DNA of 14,919 nt from contig DATNAW010000046.1 of NCBI GenBank assembly GCA_035572335.1, positions 1-14,919 on the forward strand. The letters run 5' to 3'. The notes under the pieces were generated by a model. It did not search any database and had not been told where the DNA came from. It saw only the letters and a program-made list of their open reading frames with translations. Numbering within the stretch: position 1 is the stretch's first letter; each line of letters begins with the position of its first letter. Shown here piece after piece: positions 1-6,632 of this stretch. The DNA is from 66-474 sp035572335. Lineage in GTDB: Bacteria; Pseudomonadota; Gammaproteobacteria; Xanthomonadales; Rhodanobacteraceae. The position numbers and the translations under genes were made by a program.

Positions 1-1335
1 CTCGCGTATTTCGATCCGCTGACGGGCCTGCCCAACCGTACCCACCTGCGCGGCCAGTTCGCGCAGGCACTGGCGGTGGCGCGGCACGGCGCGCGGCCGC
101 TGGCGGTGGCGTTCTTCGATCTCGACAACTTCAAGGAGATCAACGACACCGCCGGCCACAGCGTGGGCGACGACGTGATCTGCACGGTGGCGCAGCGCCT
201 CAGCGAAGGCGTACGCGAAGGCGACGTGCTGTGCCGCTTCGGCGGCGACGAGTTCCTGCTGCTGCTGCCCGACACCGACGCGGCGGCGGCCGAAGTCCTG
301 ACGCGGCGCCTGATCGAACGGATCTGCCAGCCCGTCGACGTCGAAGGCCGCTTGCTGGACATCGCCGCCAGCGCAGGTTTCAGCATCTTCCCGGACGACG
401 CGACCGATGCCGAGAACCTGGTGCGCGAAGCCGACACCGCGCTGTTCCGCGCCAAGGCGGAAGGCGGCAACACGGTGTTGCGTTTCCTGCCGTGGATGGG
501 CGAAGCCGTGACCTGGCGGCACGACATGCAGGCGGCATTGCGCGCGGCGATCGTGCGCCAGCAATTCGTGCTGCGCTACCAGCCAATCGTGGATGCGCGT
601 GCGAATCGCATCCGCGGGTTCGAGGCGTTGCTGTACTGGAACCGGCCCGGCATGGGCGTGGTCGGGCCCAGTTCGTTCATCGGTTTGGCCGAAGAGTCGC
701 GGCTGATCGAGTCCATCGGTGCGTGGGTGGTCGATGAAGCCTGCCGGCAACTGGCCGCGTGGAAGCACGCCGGCTTGCCGGCGTTCTACGTCGGCATCAA
801 CGTCTCGGGCATGCAGCTGCGCGTGGGCGGTGCGTTCCAGGCGGTGCTGGGCGAAGCGATGCGCAAGCACGGCATCGGCAACGAAGATCTGATGCTGGAA
901 ATCACCGAGCGGCACCTGGTGCAGGACGTGAAGGGCGGCCTGCCGTTGCTGGAAACGCTGACGGCCAGCGGTCTGCGCGTTTCCATCGACGATTTCGGCA
1001 CCGGTTACTCGAACCTCGAATCGCTGAAGAACCTGACTGTCAACCAGATCAAGATCGACCGGGCCTTCGTGCGCAACCTGATGACCGAGTCGGGCGACCG
1101 CGCGATCGTGCGGTCGATCATCGCGCTCGGCCGCAGCCTGGGCCTGCAAGTCGTCGCCGAGGGCGTGGAAACCGGCGAGCAGATGCACATGCTGCGCGAA
1201 TTCGGTTGCGACCTGCTGCAGGGTTTCCTGTACGCGCGTCCGCTGGAAGTCGATGCCGTGCCCGGATTCCTCACCGAACTCGCTGCCGGCAAGGCGGGCC
1301 GCAAGGCTGGCGAGCGCGGCCCCGTTGTGTTGTGA
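1..1335 (+). CDS. GGDEF-EAL cyclic-di-GMP turnover protein (5'-truncated)
   Basis: The frame is open from the first base, so the true start lies left of the window; 444 residues are visible. The first visible residues include DPLTGLPNR (about 5-13), the usual opening of a GGDEF domain. The diguanylate cyclase signature GGDEF is intact at 81-85, and an RxxD sequence (REGD) lies five residues before it, as in an allosteric inhibition site. A complete EAL phosphodiesterase domain follows: EAL at 208-210, INVSG, LEITE, DDFGTGYS from 330, IKID, EGVET from 387 and LLQGFLYARPL. The metal-binding and catalytic acids known in active EAL enzymes appear to be present. The motif reads EALLYW where EALLRW is common. 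Both making and breaking of c-di-GMP are therefore possible. Any N-terminal sensor or membrane region is outside the window, so the input signal is unknown. Confidence 0.95.
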   Translation, partial: LAYFDPLTGLPNRTHLRGQFAQALAVARHGARPLAVAFFDLDNFKEINDTAGHSVGDDVICTVAQRLSEGVREGDVLCRFGGDEFLLLLPDTDAAAAEVLTRRLIERICQPVDVEGRLLDIAASAGFSIFPDDATDAENLVREADTALFRAKAEGGNTVLRFLPWMGEAVTWRHDMQAALRAAIVRQQFVLRYQPIVDARANRIRGFEALLYWNRPGMGVVGPSSFIGLAEESRLIESIGAWVVDEACRQLAAWKHAGLPAFYVGINVSGMQLRVGGAFQAVLGEAMRKHGIGNEDLMLEITERHLVQDVKGGLPLLETLTASGLRVSIDDFGTGYSNLESLKNLTVNQIKIDRAFVRNLMTESGDRAIVRSIIALGRSLGLQVVAEGVETGEQMHMLREFGCDLLQGFLYARPLEVDAVPGFLTELAAGKAGRKAGERGPVVL

Positions 1336-1380
1336 TACGCGGTTGCCGCATCGCGTCACGCGTGTGGCAGTCCGTGTGCG

Positions 1381-2322
1381 ATGGATGATGCCTTGAACCT
1401 GCTTCTGGACTTTGCGCGCTGGTGGGTCCCCTGGGAGCCTTCGGCGAGCGTGGTCGTGGTGTTCGCGCTCGCAGCGTGGCTGTACTGGCGCGGCGCGCGG
1501 CGCTCGCCGGTGACCGCGCCGTGGCAGCGGCAATTGTTGTTCTGGCTCGGGCTGCTGATCGTCTACACCGGCCTGCACACGCATCTCGACTATTACGCCG
1601 AGCACGAGTTCTTCATCCACCGCATCCAGCACATGGGCCTGCACCACATGGGCCCGTTCCTGATCGCGCTGGCATATCCCGGCGTCACGATGCAGCGCGG
1701 CCTGCCGGTGCGCTTTCGTGCGCGCGTGCTGAAACCCGCATTGCGCTGGGCGCCCGTACGCATGCTGCTGGACGTGCTGCTGCATCCGTTCGTCGCGGCG
1801 CTGATGTTCGTGGGCCTGATCTACCTGTGGCTGTGGCCCGCCGTGCACTTCGACGTGATGCTGGACTGGCGGCTGTACCACCTCATGAACTTCAGCATGG
1901 CCGCCGACGGCATGTTGTTCTGGTGGCTGATCCTGGACCATCGTCCGCGTCCGCCCGCGCGGCTGTCGCCGGGCGTGCGCGTGTTCGTCGCGTTGGCGGT
2001 GATCCTGCCGCAGATCCTGATCGGCGCCTACCTCAGTTTCACCAGCGCCGACCTGTATCCGATCTACAGCCTTTGCGGGCGCGCCTTCGCCGGCATTCCA
2101 TCACTGGACGACCAGCACCTGGGCGGCCTGATCCTGTGGATACCGAGTTCGATGATGAGCGTAATCGGCGCGCTGATCGCGTTCACCTATTGGCTGAAGC
2201 TGGACAGCCGCGGACGCCTGCCGCGCAATCGCCGGCAGCGCGAAATCATCCGTGCGCGACAGGCCGCGGCGCGTCAGCCGGATGGAGCGGCGTTGGCGGG
2301 CAGCACCGAAAAGTTCACCTGA
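1381..2322 (+). CDS. ctaG: Cytochrome c oxidase assembly factor, CtaG (caa3_CtaG) family
   Basis: This 313-residue polytopic membrane protein has about seven hydrophobic segments (roughly 23-37, 51-66, 91-103, 128-153, 167-186, 201-222 and 248-271). It carries the His/Met-rich stretch typical of caa3-type CtaG proteins: HTHLD near 66-70, HEFFIHR near 75-81, then HMGLHHM at 84-90, and DQHLGGLILW near 244-253. Members of this family support copper-centre assembly in heme-copper oxidases. The neighbouring SCO and PCuA(C) genes fit that role well. This is not the CtaG/Cox11 family, despite the shared name. The ATG at 1381 lies 45 bases after the GGDEF-EAL stop and has no clear Shine-Dalgarno sequence. 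The charged C-terminal tail is encoded by DNA that also encodes the end of the convergent PCuAC gene. Confidence 0.85.
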   Translation: MDDALNLLLDFARWWVPWEPSASVVVVFALAAWLYWRGARRSPVTAPWQRQLLFWLGLLIVYTGLHTHLDYYAEHEFFIHRIQHMGLHHMGPFLIALAYPGVTMQRGLPVRFRARVLKPALRWAPVRMLLDVLLHPFVAALMFVGLIYLWLWPAVHFDVMLDWRLYHLMNFSMAADGMLFWWLILDHRPRPPARLSPGVRVFVALAVILPQILIGAYLSFTSADLYPIYSLCGRAFAGIPSLDDQHLGGLILWIPSSMMSVIGALIAFTYWLKLDSRGRLPRNRRQREIIRARQAAARQPDGAALAGSTEKFT

Positions 2323-2741
2323 AGCGTCGTGCCGTCGGCGAAGCGCAGCGTGACGGGCACCTTGTCGCCCGGTTTCACCGGATGCGTCGCGTGCGACAGC
2401 ATCAGGTGATAGCCACCCGGTGCGAGCTTCACGCTGCCGTGCGCGGGAATGTCGAGGTGATCGACCATCTCCATCGTGCTGTCGCCTTGCGCGAGGCGCG
2501 AGTGATGCAGCATTGCCGATGCGTAGTCGGCGCTGCGGGCGCCAGTGAGGCGCTGCACGCCGTCGCCGTCGTTGATGATCGTCGCGTAGCCCGCCGCCGG
2601 CAGATTGGCCGGCAGCCAGCGAATCCACGCGTGCTCAACGCGGATGTTCGCGGGCGCCGAGGGTGCAGCACCCACCGCCGTGATCGCGAGCAGGCACGCG
2701 CAAGCCGTCGCGCACAGCCTCTTGTGCAGGACGAAGCTCAT
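2274..2741 (-). CDS. PCuA(C) periplasmic copper chaperone
   Basis: A 155-residue secreted protein with an N-terminal signal peptide: basic KR at 7-8, a hydrophobic core, and a likely cleavage near AVGA/APSA at about 25. It matches the copper(I)-binding signature H(M)x10Mx21HxM exactly, with H79, M90, H112 and M114; H80 and M92 are extra potential ligands. Known PCuAC proteins hand Cu(I) to the CuA site of cytochrome oxidase, together with SCO proteins. The start ATG overlaps the stop of the SCO gene by one base (TAATG), indicating translational coupling. The 3' end overlaps the convergent ctaG gene by 49 bases. Length and motif are normal for the family. Confidence 0.92.
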   Translation of the reverse strand: MSFVLHKRLCATACACLLAITAVGAAPSAPANIRVEHAWIRWLPANLPAAGYATIINDGDGVQRLTGARSADYASAMLHHSRLAQGDSTMEMVDHLDIPAHGSVKLAPGGYHLMLSHATHPVKPGDKVPVTLRFADGTTLQVNFSVLPANAAPSG

Positions 2742-3340
2742 TACGATTGCCCCACCAGGATGTCGAGGTCGTGCAGGATCTCGTCATTGGAAGAACCGGG
2801 CGTCGCCAGCAGGCGCGCGTGGCCGTCGCGGTCGAACACGTAGATCGCCGAGCTGTGCGTGACGTCGTAATCGCCGGCCTTGTCCTTCGGCGTTTCGGGT
2901 TTGTAGAACGCGCGATAGCGCTTGGCGAGCTGCGCGATCGCATCCTGTGTGCCGGTCAGCCCCACGATGCGCGGATCGAACGCGGTGACGTACTGGTGCA
3001 GCACCGGCACCGTGTCGCGCACCGGATCCACCGTCACGAACAGCACGCGCACGTCGTCCGCGGCCTTGCCCATTTTCTGCAGCACTGTGTGCAGGTGCAC
3101 GAGCGTCAGCGGGCACACGTCCGGACAGTTCGTGTAGCCGAAATACAGCAGCACGACCTTGCCGCGATACGTCGACGCGGTGACCGGCTGACCGAGATCG
3201 TTGGTCATGCCGAATTCGAGATCGGGCAGGTGGCCCTGGACGTCGTCGAGCTGCCACTGCGGATGCGCTGCGCAAGCGGCAAGCAGCACGACGGCTGCTG
3301 CGGCGAATAGCCAGCGGATGGGGGAACGACGAAGTGGCAT
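2741..3340 (-). CDS. SCO1/SenC family copper-delivery lipoprotein
   Basis: A 199-residue thioredoxin-fold protein of the SCO/PrrC/SenC family, which inserts copper into, or reduces, the CuA centre of cytochrome c oxidase. The N-terminus has basic residues, a hydrophobic run and a lipobox LAAC ending at Cys23, so it is probably a membrane-anchored lipoprotein facing the periplasm. The copper ligands are present: CPDVC (C72, C76) and a distal His at 162 in DVTHSS. The FxGYTxCPDxCP core and FVTVDPxRD are also present. The ATG at 3340 was chosen because it opens directly into the signal sequence. The frame continues upstream to 3487, but that segment lies inside the TPR gene, is Arg-rich and would bury the signal peptide. 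The stop shares one base with the PCuAC start. Confidence 0.92.
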   Translation of the reverse strand: MPLRRSPIRWLFAAAAVVLLAACAAHPQWQLDDVQGHLPDLEFGMTNDLGQPVTASTYRGKVVLLYFGYTNCPDVCPLTLVHLHTVLQKMGKAADDVRVLFVTVDPVRDTVPVLHQYVTAFDPRIVGLTGTQDAIAQLAKRYRAFYKPETPKDKAGDYDVTHSSAIYVFDRDGHARLLATPGSSNDEILHDLDILVGQS

Positions 3341-3390
3341 GACAGTGCCCGGAACGAAGCGATGCAACCGGTGATGATAGCGCGACGGGT

Positions 3391-3708
3391 TCAATGGCCG
3401 CGTGCGAGGCGCTTCAGGAACACCCGCATCTCCTTCGCCGCCTGCACGTCGCCGCGTACTTCGGCAGCGGCGATGCCGCGCCGCCATGCCTCGGCGGCAG
3501 CTTGCGGATCGTCGGCGCGCAGACAGGCATGTCCGAGTTGTTTCCAGGCTGCTGAATAACCGTCGTCGAAATCGAGCGCGGCGCGCAAATGGGTGATCGC
3601 TTCCGCGATTTCGCCCGCGTCCAGCAATGCGGCGCCCAGTGAATAGCGCAAAAGCGCGCCATCGTGAGGACCATTCAACTGCGCCCTAAGGACGTCAATA
3701 CGGTTCAT
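3391..3708 (-). CDS. Small tetratricopeptide-repeat protein
   Basis: A 105-residue soluble protein with no signal peptide. It consists of about two TPR units (roughly 17-50 and 51-84) plus a C-terminal helix. The TPR hallmark pattern shows in LGAALLDAGEIAEAITHLRAAL and in the following unit ending AAAEAWRRGI. TPR proteins are protein-interaction scaffolds, and nothing here gives a specific partner. It lies 50 bases upstream of the SCO gene on the same strand, so it may be the first gene of a TPR-SCO-PCuAC transcript. A role in copper or oxidase assembly is inferred from that position only. No clear Shine-Dalgarno sequence precedes the ATG at 3708. Confidence 0.85.
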   Translation of the reverse strand: MNRIDVLRAQLNGPHDGALLRYSLGAALLDAGEIAEAITHLRAALDFDDGYSAAWKQLGHACLRADDPQAAAEAWRRGIAAAEVRGDVQAAKEMRVFLKRLARGH

Positions 3709-3725
3709 GTGAAACGGCTGTTGTG

Positions 3726-3747
3726 AAAAGTAAGGCCACGGATGGCC
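3726..3747 (-). terminator. Candidate rho-independent terminator of the GT39 transcript
   Basis: On the minus strand the stem GGCCA / TGGCC (3747-3743 with 3738-3734, four-base loop TCCG) is followed by TTACTTTT (3733-3726). A short GC-rich stem plus a T-rich run fits a weak intrinsic terminator. It sits between the GT39 stop (3808) and the TPR start (3708), where one would be expected. The stem is only 5 bp, so the call is tentative. Confidence 0.4.
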
Positions 3748-3802
3748 GAGGTAGACCCAAAGAAGTTCGTGCGCTCCAGCGTGCGAGCAGACCCGATGAT
3801 GC

Positions 3803-3822
3803 AGCGATCAGGGATGATCGCT
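3803..3822. repeat. Perfect 8-bp inverted repeat spanning the GT39 stop codon
   Basis: AGCGATCA (3803-3810), loop GGGA, TGATCGCT (3815-3822). On the minus strand the TGA stop of the GT39 gene (3810-3808) forms the start of the second arm, and the last sense codons lie in the first arm and loop. No T-run follows, so it is not a classical terminator on its own. It may protect the 3' end of the mRNA, be part of a factor-dependent terminator, or be chance. The region 3709-3807 holds this repeat, the candidate terminator and nothing else recognisable. Confidence 0.5.
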
Positions 3823-5520
3823 CAAATACCGCCAATAACTCGGCGCCGGCAGCAGGATCGTGGGCGTGAAGGACTCCGCGGGCTGCTGGCCGCGCCGCAG
3901 CGTTGCCAGTGTCGGTGCATCCCATATCACCATCCACACGCCGCGGTAAGGCTGCACCATGCGCGCGTAGCGCAAGGTGTTGGCGTCGAGGCGCTCCGGA
4001 TAGGCGATGATCAGTCCGTGCGGATGCTTCGCCGCCCAGTCCTGCAGGAACTGGCCTTCGTACAGGCGGTCGATGGGCCGCGTCATGCGGCCGGCGAATT
4101 CGAACTGGCCGTCGTAGATGCCGAGGTTGCCGATCGCGTGGCCCTGCGCTTCAGCATGCGCCAGCACTTGCGCGGCCGGACGCATGTCGAACGCCGGATA
4201 GAACGCCAGCGCGAACAATGCGTAGGCACCCGCGGTTCCGACCAGGCTGGCCCCGGCGATGCGGCGCAGCTTGCCGCGTCCCGGCAGCAGCAGGAAGGCG
4301 CCCAGCAACAAATACAACACGCCGAATGGCGCACCGACGCTCGCACAGTCGTGCAACCAATGGTCGTGCAGCTTGCCCGCGTTCTGCAAAAACGGCAGTG
4401 CGAACAACAGCGCGGCCGCCGCGAACGATCCCGCTGCGAGCGGCCATGCGCCCAGCCATGCACTGTGCGACGCCCAGCCGCCGCGCGTGCGCAGGAACGT
4501 GACCGCGGCGGCCATCAGGATCGCCGCCGCCGGCAGTTCGGGCACGAAGTAATAACTCTGTTTGCCACTGAACGTACTGAAGATCAGGAACGCCGGAACC
4601 AGCCACGCCAGCAGCAGCATCAAACCCGCCGGAAGCGGGCGCCGCAGCGCGAACAGGCCGGCCCACATGCGCGGCCACAGCACGAACGGGAACGTCAGCA
4701 CGAACACCCACGGTACGTACCACCAGAACGGCCGCTTGTGGATGAAGGCGTTCACCACGCGTCCGCCGGTCTGCTTGAACAGCAGCGCATGCGTGTAGGC
4801 GCCGCCACTCGCGTCGATGGCCGGGAACACCCACGCGGCGAGGATCAGGCCGCCGCCGATGATCGCGATGATGCCGAGTGCATACCAGCGCGCGCGATGT
4901 TCGCGCGCATAAGCGCACCACCACGGACCCAGCAGCCATGCCGGCGCCAAGTGCACCAGCATTACCGGTCCCTTGGTCAGGAAACCCAGGCCGATGCAGA
5001 CGGCGAAACCGATCCAGCTCGGTCGCGCACGCCGCGGACCGGGAACGAGGCACAGCATCGCGCCCAGCACCCACACGGCCAGCAGGCCGTCGTACATGAT
5101 CTGCAGGCCGTACAGAAAACCGAATGACAGCGCCAGCAGCATCCAGGGCGTTGTGCGCGCGATCCACGCCTGCTCGGGGAACAGCCGGCGCGCCAGCGAC
5201 TGCGCGAGGATCAGTTGCGCGGCTCCGATCAACACCATCAGCACGCGCGGCCACACGTCGTTGACGCCGAACACCGCCCAGCCCGCATGGATCAGCCAGA
5301 ACAGCAGTGGCGCCTTTTCCGAATATGGCGCGCCGTTGATGTGCGGCACCAGGAATTGATGGTGCACCCACATGTCCCACGCCACCGCCAGCGCGCGCGT
5401 GGAGTGCAGCGGGATCGGCGGCTGCAGGAAGATCGCGATCAGCGCGACCAGCAGATAAAGCGGCAGCCACCACAACAGGGCGCGCAGATGTTCGGATCGG
5501 ACGTAGGAGGCGTCGGTCAA
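3808..5520 (-). CDS. ArnT-like family 39 membrane glycosyltransferase (first-loop Asp-Glu absent)
   Basis: About 570 residues with many hydrophobic segments. It belongs to the ArnT/PMT-like GT39/GT83 superfamily, which transfers sugars from polyprenyl-phosphate donors to lipid A or other periplasmic acceptors. Family marks include a first TM at about 14-31, the loop leading to AVAWDMW (45-51), EKAPLLFW (68-75) and the later SGKQSYYFVPELP loop. Where relatives have Asp-Glu before the Thr/Pro-Arg of that first loop, this protein has His39-Ser40 (PLHSTRA), so activity or chemistry may differ. The frame is open to an ATG at 5721, but that would overlap the GT9 gene by 151 bases with an Arg-rich, non-homologous N-terminus. 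The TTG at 5520 places TM1 as in relatives and was chosen; it is uncertain. The donor sugar cannot be told from sequence. Confidence 0.85.
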   Translation of the reverse strand: MTDASYVRSEHLRALLWWLPLYLLVALIAIFLQPPIPLHSTRALAVAWDMWVHHQFLVPHINGAPYSEKAPLLFWLIHAGWAVFGVNDVWPRVLMVLIGAAQLILAQSLARRLFPEQAWIARTTPWMLLALSFGFLYGLQIMYDGLLAVWVLGAMLCLVPGPRRARPSWIGFAVCIGLGFLTKGPVMLVHLAPAWLLGPWWCAYAREHRARWYALGIIAIIGGGLILAAWVFPAIDASGGAYTHALLFKQTGGRVVNAFIHKRPFWWYVPWVFVLTFPFVLWPRMWAGLFALRRPLPAGLMLLLAWLVPAFLIFSTFSGKQSYYFVPELPAAAILMAAAVTFLRTRGGWASHSAWLGAWPLAAGSFAAAALLFALPFLQNAGKLHDHWLHDCASVGAPFGVLYLLLGAFLLLPGRGKLRRIAGASLVGTAGAYALFALAFYPAFDMRPAAQVLAHAEAQGHAIGNLGIYDGQFEFAGRMTRPIDRLYEGQFLQDWAAKHPHGLIIAYPERLDANTLRYARMVQPYRGVWMVIWDAPTLATLRRGQQPAESFTPTILLPAPSYWRYLSDHP

Positions 5521-5570
5521 GGCAAGGGCTCGCAGGCGCCACGGCGCTCGCGGAAGTGTAATGGAAGCGC
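5521..5570 (-). promoter_or_regulatory. Possible promoter element (TTACACT) before the GT39 gene
   Basis: The short gap between the GT9 stop and the GT39 TTG start contains ATTACACTT on the minus strand, with TACACT at 5560-5555. This resembles a sigma-70 -10 box and lies 34 bases from the proposed start. The same TTACACT string occurs before the divergent GT2 gene. No convincing -35 hexamer was found, so a separate promoter for the GT39 gene is only suggested. Confidence 0.25.
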
Positions 5571-6632
5571 TCAGGCGGCTCGCGGCAATTCCGGACTGCG
5601 CGGCGGCAGACCGCACAATGCGACGATCACTTCGTCGGGGCCAATGTCGCTGACGCGCGAACGTTGCGGCGGTCCGCCCAGCGCGATCACCGCGCTGCCG
5701 GCCGGACTGCGCGGCAACCACAGCGACGGCGGTTGCGCGCCGAACAACACCACCAGCGGGCAGCCCATTGCCGCGGCCACGTGCGCAGGCCCCGTGTCGA
5801 CCGAGACCATGCCGTCCGCGATTTCCGCGAGCGCCATCAATCGTCGCAACGGTAGTTCACGCGCGGCGACGTCGACGCCGGGCACGCGTGCATCGCGGGC
5901 GATCGCATCGAGCAATGCCGCCTCGTTCGGCGTGCCGCACAGCACGACGCGTGCGCGCGGATGATCCTCGCGCAGGGCACGCAACACGGCGACCCAATAT
6001 TGCGCGGGCCACGCCTTGTCATCGTCGGCGGCATCGCGCGGACCATTCCAGCGCATGCTGCGCTTGTTGAAGGGTTGCACCAGCCATAGCGGTTCGCCGC
6101 GCCAGCCGCGCGCGCGCAGCCACGCGTTGCAATCGCCGCGATCGGCTTCGCGCAGCACCAGCCGTGGTACCGGACTCGGGGTGGAAGCGGGCGTTTTCCA
6201 CATACCGGCAAATCCATGCGGCGGGTCGCCGCATCCACGCAGCAGGCGCTCGATCCAGTGTTCGCCGATTGCGACCGGCGTATCGGTCAGGAATACGCAT
6301 TGATCCCGTGGGACGCCGGCCAGCGCAAGCATGCGCTTGATCTTCGCGAGCGCGCGTGGCTCGGCTTCGCACACGTGCACCGGCGTGCCGCGATGTCGGC
6401 GCAACGTGCGCAACATGCGCCAGCGATCCGGGCTGAAGGCGAGCGGCTGGTGCCGCGCGCCCACTTCCAGCACCCGCGCGACATCCGGATGCGCGCCGTA
6501 CAACCCCGCGCTGCACGGCCCGGTGCCGAGCAGCCGGCACGCTTCGCCATAACCGCGGTGCAGGCGATCGAGCAGCGGTGCAAGCAACAGCATGTCGCCA
6601 AGCCGTCCGAAACGGATCACGACCGGGTTCAT
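5571..6632 (-). CDS. Glycosyltransferase family 9 (heptosyltransferase-like), downstream copy
   Basis: A 353-residue cytoplasmic GT-B enzyme related to the ADP-heptose:LPS heptosyltransferases WaaC/WaaF. The N-terminus has the family opening VVIRFGRLGDMLLLAPLL (4-21). The C-terminal half has a nucleotide-binding-type segment WLVQPFNKRSMRW and the family motif VDTGPAHVAAAMG, followed by CPLVVLFGA. It is a clear paralogue of the gene just upstream, sharing the GAQPPxLWLPRSPxGS block. The ATG at 6632 was chosen because it aligns with the paralogue start and forms an ATGA overlap (6629-6632) with it. The frame is open further upstream to 7079, but that DNA is the other gene in another frame. It may act on LPS inner core; donor and acceptor are not determinable. 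Residues around the motif look intact. Confidence 0.92.
   Translation of the reverse strand: MNPVVIRFGRLGDMLLLAPLLDRLHRGYGEACRLLGTGPCSAGLYGAHPDVARVLEVGARHQPLAFSPDRWRMLRTLRRHRGTPVHVCEAEPRALAKIKRMLALAGVPRDQCVFLTDTPVAIGEHWIERLLRGCGDPPHGFAGMWKTPASTPSPVPRLVLREADRGDCNAWLRARGWRGEPLWLVQPFNKRSMRWNGPRDAADDDKAWPAQYWVAVLRALREDHPRARVVLCGTPNEAALLDAIARDARVPGVDVAARELPLRRLMALAEIADGMVSVDTGPAHVAAAMGCPLVVLFGAQPPSLWLPRSPAGSAVIALGGPPQRSRVSDIGPDEVIVALCGLPPRSPELPRAA

Noticed and set aside
1381..2322. CtaG as Cox11-type copper chaperone
   Set aside because: Cox11 proteins have one membrane segment and a CxC motif. This protein is polytopic with His/Met-rich loops and no such motif.
3742..5127. 461-codon plus-strand open frame opposite the first GT39 gene
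   Set aside because: It is antisense to a clear membrane glycosyltransferase. Its composition is rich in Arg, Gln and His, with no motif and no ribosome site.
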